Source: Vicia villosa (taxonomy: Eukaryota > Streptophyta > Magnoliopsida > Fabales > Fabaceae). Taken from it: a DNA stretch of 64,000 nt. The notes beneath the pieces are model-generated. The model was not told where the DNA came from, made no database searches, and was given only the letters and a program-made list of their open reading frames with translations. Each line of letters begins with the position of its first letter. Position 1 is the first letter of the stretch. The stretch spans positions 116,995,888 to 117,059,887 of the forward strand of contig NC_081181.1 in assembly GCF_029867415.1 (NCBI RefSeq). Reading direction: 5' to 3'. Positions 45,838 to 55,752 of the stretch are shown piece by piece. The translations under genes were made by a program, and so were the position numbers.

Positions 45838-47188
45838 GGTTGATCAAAGAACACTAAGGCAGCTAGCTGCGCTTGATGTTAATTATAATGGTTTATGTAT
45901 TGAATATGCTGATGTTGTTGTTCCCTTTGAATCGAAATCTGGTTTAATACACTTGTTGTCAAGGTTTAGTGGTCTTACAGGTGAGGATCCACATAAGCAT
46001 CTGAAAGAATTCCAAATTGTTTGTTCTACATTATTGAGACCTAAAGGAATAACAGAAGACCATATCAAGCTGAGAGTCTTCCCGTTCTCACTTCAAGGTG
46101 CTGCAAAAGATTGGTTATACTACCTTGAGCCGAATTCTGTTACAAGCTGGAATGATCTCAAAAAAGTGTTCTTAGAAAGATTCTTCCCTCCCCAAGTTAC
46201 AACTTTTGCATCTTCCAGACCTTCACTAGAGGATATTGTCAAACAAATGGCTGCAAATAATCTCTAGTATCAACAACAAATAGATTCTACTATTCAAACT
46301 TTGCAAACACAAATTAGACAGCTTGCCACTTTGATGAATGTCATGCAACAAGCTCAAGGATCAAACCAACTACTTTCTCAAAAAGTAGTGAATCCAAAAG
46401 GTCCTAATGTAAGTGCGATTTCCTTGAGTTTCGAAAAGGGTGTTGAATCGGTTGAACCAGCACCAGAAAAAAATAAAGAGGTGGTTAAGTCCATTCCTAA
46501 ACTTGATTCTGAAATTGTTGATGACACTTATAATGATTTGTTTGCAGCTGTCAATTTTCCATCTTTTTCTGGTTTTGATGATGTTTACTCGTGTTCTGAT
46601 TGCACTGACACTAACGTGTGTGTTGTTTGTGCTGAGATTATTGATGCCTTGCAGGGTGACTTTTTTCCTACAGGTGAAGTTGTCGATGAAGTTGTTTATG
46701 CCGTTGAACTTGAAATCTCGGCTGCCCAAAACACACCATCCGTTGAACAACCACCTTCTTTAGAGTCTGCACTACTTCCTGAAGATTTAAATTATTCATC
46801 AAAGACTGAATTTGAGAATGAAGAGAAATCATTGAAGAAACATAGAAATGGAATTGGATGGACTTTGATTGGCATTCTTGATATTATTCCATCATGTAAT
46901 GAGCATAAGATCTCACTTTCAGATGAAGAAGAATTAGTGAGGCAGCCCTTTCAACCATTGATCTTTGATGTTGTGATAAATGACATCACTTTCACGTGTA
47001 CATTCGACACTTTTACTTTTCGGAGATTGTTGTTTGATCCTGGAATAAAAGGCGAAGGCACTAAAATAAATTTCAAGGTCAATGTACACCGTATTAGGCT
47101 ATTCCATGAGAGCCCTACTTTGGAAGGAGAGATTGTAAAAGAGGTTTCACTAGCAAAGGCTGTTTATGCGATCACATATCCTCCTTGA
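45838..47188 (+). pseudogene. Athila-type gag and remnant of pol
   Basis: The likely start is MVDQRTLRQL at 45838; the frame is open from 45695. A retrotransposon gag domain follows (SRFSGLTGEDPHKHLKEF, then DWLYYLEP and FLERFFPP). A TAG at 46265-46267 interrupts it, and the same gag-like Gln-rich reading continues from 46268, now frame-linked to 47188. The latter part has HRNGIGWTL, resembling the RT-proximal segment of Athila pol, followed closely by VNVHRIRLFHESPTLEGE, which resembles the integrase tail. This juxtaposition marks the internal deletion. Confidence 0.82.
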
Positions 47189-48187
47189 ATACTCGGGTGT
47201 GTTCTTTCCTTTCTCTCACTCTTACTTTATATTTGAGTTCTTTTCATTGAGGGCAATGCTTGTTTAAAGTGTGGGGGAGGGAATCATTTATTTTCTTTGC
47301 TTTTATTCTTTGTTTTATTTTCTTTTGTTTTCTTGTTTTGTTTTCAGTTTAAAAAAATAAATAAATATGCATCGTTTTGAAAGTTTTAGGCTATAGACTG
47401 ATTTGAGTCGAGTTTGCGGAGACTTGGAAAAAAATTCACAAGATCGGTATCGTTCTAACACCGTAAGTCTCCTGCATATGGAAATTGATTTGAATTTGTT
47501 ATTATGTTTTAGCCTTAATTTTGCATTCTTTGACAGCTCTTGAGTAGTTTATTTTAGCAGTCGGCACCATCTCTCACACACTTTACGCAGGGAAGCCGAT
47601 GAATATAAGTGAATGTTCCAAAAAGAAAAAAAGAAAAAGGTAATGCGCCTTCTAAGTTTGGTGACCCTCACCCGGTCACTTAACCCAACGGTTGTGGAAC
47701 CATAAAAAAAAAGATTTCAAAACTCTTTGTTAGTTAGTTCAGCGGTTTCTGGTGCTGAACTTGGTAGGGAGGATTACGGTCTGATCCCCCGCAACTACAT
47801 CTGAGTAAGCAAAGGGTTATGCCACGTAAGTACCGGAACCCCGTGCAAAAGGATCAGAGTCACTAACCGGTAGTCCTGCTATAAGTGTGTGGAGATAACA
47901 GGCTTAATGTGATTGCGCCTGAATGAAAAAGAGCAAAAAGGATGAGTAAGTTAGGCTATGGTGTAATAATATGATTTGAATTGGTTTGTGTATTTAGGAG
48001 GCTTATGTCTGCATATCTGTGGTTAGTGTTCTTACGATTTTCTTAGTGTGCAAGATTAGTACCTGTCGATGCAAACTTACCCGAAAAAGATTTGTAGCCT
48101 AGGATGAGTAACTGTTGATGTATTTGTGCTTTCTTTGTTTTGTTTTTCATTTTGCTCGGAGTGCAAAAGTTCAAGTGTGGGGGAATT
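47189..48187 (+). other. 3' untranslated region of the Athila-type element with two polypurine tracts
   Basis: Non-coding. AGTGTGGGGGAGGG at about 47266 and AAGTGTGGGGGAATT at about 48173 are near-identical polypurine tracts; the second abuts the 3' LTR and is the functional one by position. The first may be an internal copy. Nothing coding lies between them. Confidence 0.75.
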
Positions 48188-49274
48188 TGATCAGTGCATC
48201 TTTATGCATATTCTCCTATATTTTTACTTAGGCATTTCTTTACTTTATTTTGATTATTCTTAGGTTTTATTATGTTTTTATATTTTATTTTATTTTTGGT
48301 TTACTTTGATTTTCGCACTTTATTTTCAGCATTAGTAGTCTGCACTAAAATGATCATAATTGGAGCTCCGGGAATCCGATTGAGGCGTTCTAATAATCGC
48401 CGGAAAGCTAAGAGAAAGAGCTACAACTTTCGTGTTGGAGTCAAAGTCAGATTCGGAGCACATTTTTCCAGAATTTCGTTTGAAGCTGCAGGCACTAGTT
48501 TTATAAGTTTTGGGTCGTTAGTTTTGGGTCTGAGTGATGTTTGTTTGACCCAGTTGGGTTATGACCCGAATTTACTTTTGTCTTCTCTTTAGTCTAGGTC
48601 TGGTCGTACAACGGAATATGACCATTGACCATTCACGATTTTACTATTCACGTTTTTGGGAGAGCTTGTACGTTTGATCATGAAGAACTAATTCTTAGAG
48701 GTTAATCTGCTGTAAACGGCTTCCGCCGATACTTTGAGGTTCTTATATTTTCCAATTAATCTATTCCCTTTCAATTCTAATCTTTGATATGTTGCTTGCT
48801 TAATTCGATATTATCCAAGGTTGAATTGATTTATTTCGATGGTTGCATGTTCCTATACTTTAATCGCGTTTGCTTAATCCGCGTATGTTTGTCGTGTTTG
48901 CTTAATTCACGATTGCTATATATAATCTGTTTGCTTAATTCGGGAATTAGGAACATACATCACATAATATCAATTGCGCTTGTATAATTGTTGTTATAAT
49001 CAAAAAGGGAATAGAATCCGCTTGTGAGTTGGAAATTATTTGGATCGATGATAAGTTAGGAAGCCAAAACAGTAGATTAATCGTTTCAGCTTATTTTGAT
49101 AATCACTTATTTTCACTATTTTGTTTAATCGAAATCTAAAACAACCCCCTAAATCGATTTACCTTTGGTTAATAATCAACGAGAATCCTTGTGATACGAT
49201 ACGCGAGTCACTTGTCGCTTTCTACGGTTTTGTTCAAAACAACTCGTTTTTGATCCACGCGCGACAGCGGATCA
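48188..49274 (+). repeat. Athila-type 3' LTR
   Basis: 1087 bp, starts TGATCAGTGC and ends GCGGATCA, nearly identical to 44254-45341. Confidence 0.94.
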
Positions 49275-50381
49275 GACATCTATCACATTGGACGATGTCG
49301 CATGTCTGCTGCATCTTGTAGTTAGGGAGAGATTTTTGGATCATGGGAAGATTACCTGAGACGAGGCACTAGAGTTGATGGTAAAATATCTAGGAGTTGA
49401 CCCCGAGAGTGCCATTAAGGAGCTTGACTTCACCCGTAGGACTCATACTACGTTTAGCTATTTGCATAAGGTGTTTATTGATGAGATAGCGAGATTATGA
49501 TAGCTTGTCGGTGATAACGAGCAGGTACGACATCATAGAGTGTATTCTATGAGAGCATACTTGTTGTATTTGGTTGGAACTATCATTTTGGTGGAAAAGA
49601 GTGCCACTTATGTGGATGTCATGTACTTACGGTACTTTGAAGACTTTGAGGAGATCCATGAGTACAACTTGGGGGCGCTTATTTCAGTTGTTTGTTCTAC
49701 TTGAACTATAAATTATATGAAGGTTGTATATGGAACACAGAGCAGGTGGCAGACAATATCAAACTTTTGACGGTAACATTTCCTAGCCTTCTATTGCTTG
49801 TGTGCCATTTTGTTAATTATTGCAATGCCCTTACTATGTAATGTTTCTTGTTTTCCAGGCTTGGATCCTACAACACTTCAAAGAAAATACATATTTGGGT
49901 CTTACTATGAAAAATGTTGCAATAGCTAGGCTTAAAAACGAGTTACAACGGTAATATTAGAAAATACATATAAAAATAATCAAAATTACTAGTAATATTT
50001 AGTTCAAGAGTTTTACTTGAAAGAGATAGATGTTTCTAACAAATTATCCTGTCTTGAACTTTCTTGATTCGTCTTGAGAATATAAGTATGACAAACAACT
50101 CATAAGGAATACTCATGGACAATGTGTATGTTAATGAAATACTTCTTGTACACAATATCATTATAAGCAACACTTTTATCAACAAATATGATTGTGTCAA
50201 CCAAATATAAAAAGTACGTCTTAATCCCATATAGTAAGTGATGCTCCTCGCACTCTTCATTGTCGTGATGAGCCAGTGAGGATTCTAAACTATGTGTACA
50301 ATTTCTCTTACCATTTGAACCTCATATGAAAACATATAGTTTGGAGTATCATCTTATCAACTTCTAAAGGTCGACTCTTAA

Positions 50382-50746
50382 GAGCACCCACATCGGTGGG
50401 TACCTCACAAATTTCAATAAATTTGTGTCAGTGTGTGCAGACAATTTTCAGAATATGGATGGTAATATTGTGGAAGAGGTGCTTTGCAGGGCACCGTAGC
50501 AATACTGTCCACATGTGAAATTTGAAAATAAAAATACAATAAAAAAATGTAGTTGGGTGGTTTAGTGGCAATATTTGAAATTTATTGTAAGTTTAGTGGA
50601 ACCCATTTTAAAATTTTAGATGAGTAGTATAGATGTTTGAAAAATATGGTTGGATAGTTTAAATAATTGAAAAATATGAAATAATATATTATATTTGGTG
50701 GGGTGAATTTATACCACCAAATTGGATGGAATTGATGTGGATGCTC
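50382..50746. mobile_element. Tourist-like (PIF/Harbinger) MITE
   Basis: Inverted ends GAGCACCCACATC and GATGTGGATGCTC, flanked by the 3-bp TSD TAA (50379-50381 and 50747-50749). 365 bp, non-coding. Trinucleotide TWA targets and ends of this kind characterise PIF/Harbinger MITEs. The stretch 49961-50378 to its left holds no recognised feature. Confidence 0.83.
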
Positions 50747-50873
50747 TAACTCCTCAAACAACGTGTTTAGTGCCTCGATCGACTCTATGAACCAGACGAG
50801 ATATAAAATTCAATCAACGGATAGGCAAATGCAGCATATATAATACATCAGATAATATCAATCATGCCATGTG

Positions 50874-50876
<3 letters not shown>

Positions 50877-50954
<78 letters not shown>
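50877..50954. repeat. (AT)n microsatellite
   Basis: About 39 AT units, uninterrupted. Flanking DNA to 51148 is AT-rich without a gene. Confidence 0.97.
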
Positions 50955-50957
<3 letters not shown>

Positions 50958-51225
50958 ATATCAAAATTTAATAAAATATTTACGTTCTAGTTTTATGTAT
51001 GAGCAATGGCATGTTTAAGAAAAATGAGTAACTTAATTATCTAATGGATCTTTGGAAAAATAATACCAATCTAAAAATTTGAAGTTGAACTTAAAATTAA
51101 AATCGAGACTGAGATTAAAAAAAAAAATTAAGAGTATTATAGTTAGTGCTATTAATTGGAAATTTCTCTATAGACCTCCCAACCTTCTAGTCCATCTCTG
51201 GTGAAAAACCCAAACTACCCCTGAC

Positions 51226-52758
51226 TTCGGAAGTTCATTTCCGAAATGCAAGAAAAAGGCGTTTTCGGAGATGCATCTCCGAAAGCGTCTTTTTTTTTGA
51301 AAAAATTGTCTTATTTCGGAAGTTCATTTCCGAAAACAGCATTTCGGAAGTGAACTTCCGAAATACTGCGCGTTCTGCAGATTTATTAAAACACTCCCCC
51401 TCCCCCATTCATTTACCCTAACTCAAATCAAAAACAAGCAAAGGCGAAAATTTGTGCAAACAAAATTCCAAGGCTGCATCAAGGCTCCAATCACACTGCT
51501 AAACAACATTCAAAAGCCCTCAATCCTAACACTTTGTAAGTTTTGAAATTTTTAGATTCATTATTCAAATGCATGTTATTTAGGGTTTTAATTGCATAAA
51601 TGATATATGGTTAGGTTGTTAGTAGTATTTAGGTTGTTTAGAAGCATTTTGATTTGGTTTGAAGTTTGGTTTAGGGGTCTGCCATGGAAGTTGCAGAAAA
51701 CTCCATCGCAGGGGTGTTTCGGAAGTTCATTTCCGAAAACACCTTCATCCCAATTTTCGGAAATGAACTTCCGAAATGTATCAGAAGTTCAAATTTTTTT
51801 GTTTTTTATTTCGTCTCGCATATTAATCGATTTCAATTGTTTACAGGAACATGTCAGACAACCAACCAGCACGCATCAGACAGGGAAGGGAGACCAAGCC
51901 TGCGTCGGCTAGAGAGGGTAGGGAGTGTCCGTTTTAATTTGCAAGTACTTTATTTTTAACGCCTTTGTTTATTGTGCTTGTTTCTTTGAAGTTTGTGTGC
52001 ATGCGTTCTGACTTCTTTGACGGCGTGTCGCTGGTTTCCAACGTCTTTGTTCTTTAATGACTTGTCTGTTTCCCAAGCGTTTTTGTCCCCTTTCTTCTGT
52101 TATAAAAGGAGGTCTCATGGACCTTTCTTTCTTCATTTTTACGCAGGAATGGGTGGCGCTAAGGGAAGAAAGGGTTCTTCAAAGAAGGAGGTGAAGGAGG
52201 TGAAGGAGAAGAAGAAGGTTTTGACTGGTTCTGCTTCTCGTCCCCTTGGGGTCCATTGCTCGGACGTCCAGGCTCAGTCTTCAGGCGTGATCAACGCTGA
52301 TGGTTCTGAGACTGAGTGGGATGAGGATTGGTATAATTATCTTCATTCGGAGGAGTTCGCTCGTCGGGAAGAATAACGTGTTTTTGTTTAGTTTGATGTG
52401 TATTTCGTAACGCTCGTCGGGCAGAATAACGTGTCTTTGTTTTGTTTTGTTTTGATTTCGGATTGTATCTTTCGCACAGTGTTTTTGGATTGGATTTATC
52501 ATCTTAGTATTTTCAGTTTATCTGTTGCTTATTTTTATTTGGCGTTTGCGTTTAATTAAAATGTGAGACAGTTTAAGAAAAAACATTAAAAAAAAATACA
52601 GTTTCTGCATAATTCGGAAGTTCATTTCCGAATTCACCCCCATGAGGTGTTTTCGGAAGTTCATCTCCGAAGACACCCCCATGAGGTGTTTTCGGAGATG
52701 CACTTCCGAATTGTGGAAATTTTTTTAAAAAAAAGCGCTTCGGAAGTTCATTTCCTAA
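51226..52758. repeat. Iterated 20-bp palindromes in the Mutator-like element
   Basis: Copies of TTCGGAAGTTCATTTCCGAA or close variants (GGAGATGCATCTCC, GGAAGTGAACTTCC) start at 51226, 51264, 51315, 51343, 51718, 51756, 52613, 52652, 52691 and 52739 (the last ending CCTAA). A degenerate half-copy is near 51780. Spacings of 38, 38, 39 and 39 bp recur. All lie in the ends, the presumed promoter, the leader intron or the 3' flank. Confidence 0.92.
51851..52376 (+). CDS. Small spliced gene of unknown function carried by the Mutator-like element (98 aa)
   Basis: Two coding exons, 51851-51917 and 52147-52376, join through a GT-AG intron with a G|GA phase-1 junction to give 98 residues. A 5'-leader intron (donor GTAAG at 51536, acceptor ending at 51846) precedes the ATG. 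The protein starts MSDNQPARIRQGRETKP, then has a Lys-rich stretch (KGRKGSSKKEVKEVKEKKK) from about residue 27, and ends in an acidic, aromatic tail (ETEWDEDWYNYLHSEEF). I recognise no domain. The arrangement suggests a short nuclear or nucleic-acid-binding protein, which is inference. It may be an accessory gene of the element or a captured host fragment. An alternative is the unspliced frame 51993-52376. Confidence 0.55.
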
Positions 52759-52830
52759 GCAGGGGTATTTTGGGATTTTCGCTGGGGTGACTCCCATAGA
52801 GAGGTGGCTAAAGAAATTTTCCTATTAATT

Positions 52831-53311
52831 ATTAATTAAAAATAGGAAATATTTTATTATTTTATTTTTTCAGACAAATATTTGTGGAGTCAATTATTTG
52901 AAAATGTCCTCCCCATACTCATTAGCATTTATTTAAAAAAAGAGAAAAGTCATACAGGTATACTAGCATTGAGCAGGGAGGGACTGTTAGTAGTATTTAT
53001 TATTGCTATTATTGGACAGCATAACAGTTGAAAAGGTAGCATGTTTTATAATGAATAACAAAAGCTGAAACCGGCTCAATGTCCCCTCCTTTTTACTTTA
53101 GCTTTTCATTTCAAAAAGCTATTCTTTCTTAATTACTCATATCACATGCAAACACCAACAACCAAACAACACCTTTAAACCAAACAGTTACCAAACCCCA
53201 CTTTCCAATTTCTTCATTCATTATCTAACATAACATCCCTTTCCTTTTCTATTCATTCATAAATAAAAACCAATAACCACTTTCTCATATATCATATCAC
53301 ACCCCAATTTC
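52831..53311 (+). promoter_or_regulatory. KUF1 upstream region
   Basis: 480 bp between the Mutator-like element and the KUF1 ATG. The last 150 bp are C/A-rich, typical of a plant 5' leader. ATAAATAAAA at about 53261 is TATA-like, but too close to the ATG to assign with confidence. Confidence 0.35.
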
Positions 53312-54460
53312 ATGGCCAACCCCTCCTCCACCACCACCATCACAACCACCGCCAAACGCCAAAAACACTACCACCACCACCATCACCACCACCACAAAGA
53401 TCATCATCATATTCTCATACCTGGTCTCCCTGATCACATAGCTCAACTATGTCTCTCTTCAATCAACCCTTCTCTTCTCTTCAAAGTATGTCATTCATGG
53501 CGTAGACTTATCTACTCACCTTCTTTTCCATCTTTCTTCTCTCTCTACGCCATTCTCTCTCCTCCCAAATCACACCATTCCCATTCAATTCAATTCCACA
53601 ATTTCGACCCCATATCAAACACCTGGCAGATCCTCCCTCCCCCGCCACAAAACACATCCCTCCAAAACATCCTCCTCCACCACCCTTCATTCCTCTCTCG
53701 AAACCTCTCCGTTCAATCAATCTCCGTCTCAGACAATCTCATCCTCCTCGCCGCCACAACCTATAACCTCTCTCCAGCACTATCCCATCCTTTGATCTTC
53801 AATCCATTCCAAGGCTGGTCATCCGGACCAGCCCTCGCTAATCCACGCCGATGGTGTGCGCTAGGCAAATACAACGGCACGGTCTATGTAGCAAGTGGCA
53901 TCGGCTCTCATTTCTCCATCGACGTAGCAAAGTCGATAGAGACCTGGGACCCGATCAACACTAGTAATTGGGAGAAGAAATCCGAGATGAAAGACGGAAG
54001 GTTTAGTAGAGAAGCTATTGATGCTGTTGGATGGAGAGGGAAGCTTTGTATGGTGAACGTGAAAGGCGATGCTGCTAAAGAAGGTGTTGTATATGATGTT
54101 GAAGAGGATACATGGAAAGAGATGCCGGAGGGGATGTTGTTAGGGTTTAGAGGACCGGCGGCGGCGATGGAGGAGGAAGTGATGTATGTAGTGGACGAAG
54201 GTAAAGGTATTCTTAGTAGATACAATCCAGAAGATGATGTTTGGGAAGAGATTTTTGAGTCTCAGAGACTCAAAGGAGCTGAACAAATGGTCGCGAAACG
54301 AGGTAGGATTTGTGTGGTTTCCACCGCCGGGATCTCTGTTATTGATGTAGCGGCGGATCCGCCGAGAATCTCGGTGGTGGAGTTACCGGATGGATTTGAA
54401 GCGGTGGCTGTTCATGTCTTGCCGCGGATGCCGGTAACTGATTTTGCCGTCCAAGTTTGA
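53312..54460 (+). CDS. KUF1: F-box/kelch-repeat protein, KUF1/SKIP25-type, intronless
   Basis: The 382-aa product is an F-box protein expected to be the substrate-recognition part of an SCF (SKP1-cullin) ubiquitin ligase. The F-box spans about residues 35-72 (LIPGLPDHIAQLCL... then FKVCHSWRRLIYSP), and kelch-type beta repeats occupy about 175-335 (for example NGTVYVASGIGS and GKLCMVNVKG). A His-rich tract (residues 19-33) from a CAC/CAT repeat precedes the F-box. The match is to Arabidopsis KUF1/SKIP25 (At1g31350), a karrikin-induced negative-feedback regulator of KAI2-ligand signalling. Downstream of RECQL2 in both species, it supports orthology. The single open exon and first ATG after a leader-like region define the start. 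Confidence 0.92.
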   Translation: MANPSSTTTITTTAKRQKHYHHHHHHHHKDHHHILIPGLPDHIAQLCLSSINPSLLFKVCHSWRRLIYSPSFPSFFSLYAILSPPKSHHSHSIQFHNFDPISNTWQILPPPPQNTSLQNILLHHPSFLSRNLSVQSISVSDNLILLAATTYNLSPALSHPLIFNPFQGWSSGPALANPRRWCALGKYNGTVYVASGIGSHFSIDVAKSIETWDPINTSNWEKKSEMKDGRFSREAIDAVGWRGKLCMVNVKGDAAKEGVVYDVEEDTWKEMPEGMLLGFRGPAAAMEEEVMYVVDEGKGILSRYNPEDDVWEEIFESQRLKGAEQMVAKRGRICVVSTAGISVIDVAADPPRISVVELPDGFEAVAVHVLPRMPVTDFAVQV

Positions 54461-55527
54461 GTGGACGAGTTTTATTTTTGTGTATAAAGAAAATATTAAA
54501 TAATAATAAAATTTAAAATGAAAATCTGACTAATATATTATGTTTTGATAAACGAAAAAAAAAAAAATTGGTTTTATTAGGAGTTGGAATAGTCGTTTTT
54601 TTGTTTGTGGCTTATTTTATGCGATGAGCTGACATTAGATATTTGAAATGAAAGCTGAAAGTGAAAATTTGTCTGTTGTAAGAGATTAGTATTTTATATT
54701 TTTGACTGAGTATGTGTTTATGTGATGCATGATTATTGATGGTTTCTTAAAAAAAAAGGTGGGGCTAGTGTAATTGGTTATGGCACTATTATAATTAATA
54801 CTATACTCCTGTTATTTGTTAGTACTACATTGCCCTTATGGAGCGGCAATATGAAAGCATGGAGATATGGGGATTCACGTGGCGAGCTAGAGGGTGGGTT
54901 TTTGATGGATGGGATTTTATGTGATGTTCATCTTTATCAGACAATGAGTGTACTTTGTATTTATCTTGGAAAGGAAATCAGACCAAATCATGTTTCCTTG
55001 TTTCGTTGGATACATAGATGAGATGCTTCGTAAATATTTTCTTGTCTTTTTCTAAAAATATCTGATTGTACTAATAGTTTTTGAATTTTTTTGTTTCACT
55101 TTTTAGGTTTAGGATCAAATTTATTTTAGTGTTACATTTTGGTATTTTGTGGAGGGATGTTCACTCTATTGATGATGTTGGAAATGAGAATGGATTTGAA
55201 AGTTGTTTTAGTAACAAGTTACCGAAAATTGTTAGCAATGGTTGAAATACTTCTTTAGGTTGAAAAGGGTAGGAACAATATAGTACAAGTTGAAGAAAAT
55301 TTCAACGCTATGCACCGAAGTTTTGTTGTATATTAGTGTTGTTTTTTTGAATCTTCCGCTTGATATATTGAGAGAACAAAAGAGATGTTAGAAGCTTGCT
55401 TGCACAAATATCTTTGTTGAAGAAGCGGTTTTCAAGAAAGAGACGTTGGAGTAGGTACAATGAGGATCTTGATCTTCTAAATAATTTATTTATTCATTGT
55501 GTCTTTCTCAAGTAATCTGTTTATAGG
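54461..55527 (+). other. KUF1 3' flank, no gene seen
   Basis: Presumed 3' UTR and AT-rich intergenic DNA. A frame at 54830-55021 has no recognisable family. Nothing else is supported. Confidence 0.5.
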
Positions 55528-55741
55528 AAATGGTGGAGCTAAGAATTTTAGGCAGCCTAGGCAAAATCTTTATACCATTGGTTATTCATCTGTTTTAATT
55601 TTTACACCCTATTTTTACTGATTTTCCCCCTGATTTTACCCTGATTTTGTCTAAAAATCGGCTATTAAGTTGGGGGAGTACAAAGAAAATAAGGGTTGAG
55701 CCCGAGCGCGTGCCCGGGCTCGCTGGGCCTTGGAACCGCTC
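55528..55741. mobile_element. Small MITE-like insertion flanked by an 11-bp direct repeat
   Basis: Bounded by ctgtttatagg at 55517-55527 and 55742-55752. If the true TSD is 8 or 9 bp, a few of these bases belong to the ends. The right part contains GAGCCCGAGCGCG and GCCCGGGCTCG and ends GGAACCGCTCC. The left begins AAATGGTGGAGC. The 214-bp insert encodes nothing. The superfamily (hAT or Mutator) is unclear. Confidence 0.65.
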
Positions 55742-55752
55742 CTGTTTATAGG

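Larger units (their letters stand above)
44254..49274 (+). mobile_element. Internally deleted Athila-type (Ty3/gypsy) retrotransposon
   Basis: Bounded by a perfect TSD gacat (44249-44253 and 49275-49279). It has two LTRs of about 1088 bp, a tRNA-Asp-type PBS, a gag gene and a polypurine tract at the 3' LTR. The interior is only about 2.85 kb: gag and a downstream spacer lead into the first residues of the RT region and then directly into what looks like the integrase C-terminus. Protease, RT, RNase H and most of integrase are therefore missing. It is non-autonomous, and the high LTR similarity indicates recent insertion. Confidence 0.93.
43490..49960 (+). pseudogene. Plant mobile domain (PMD / MAIN-like) pseudogene split by a retrotransposon
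   Basis: An ATG at 43490 (MAERPSI...) runs into a TAA after 14 codons. From about 44040 to 44253 and then 49275 to 49960, the translation (with several stops) matches the plant mobile domain of MAIN-like and 'phosphatase 7 long form' proteins. Landmarks are SGLRDLSKT and TTINHG on the left, and TLDDVACLLHL and VRERFLDHG on the right. The two halves join in frame exactly across the 5-bp TSD of the inserted Athila-type element. PMD genes often sit in Mutator-like or gypsy elements. This copy is dead. Confidence 0.75.
51158..52821 (+). mobile_element. Mutator-like element with palindromic sub-terminal repeats and a small spliced gene
   Basis: Perfect 9-bp TSD ctattaatt (51149-51157 and 52822-52830), as expected for Mutator-type transposition. 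Ends are GGAAATTTCTCTATAG and the inverse of GAAAATTTCTTTAGCC. Inverted similarity extends about 85 bp inward, including ACCCAAACTACCCCTG against ATCCCAAAATACCCCTG. Ten or eleven 20-bp palindromes are scattered outside the coding exons. No transposase domain is present in the 1664 bp, so mobilisation would need a partner. It sits about 490 bp upstream of the KUF1-type gene. Confidence 0.9.

Noticed and set aside
53508..54225. Antisense open frames opposite the F-box gene.
   Set aside because: They are shadows of the real coding strand with no recognisable domain or start context.
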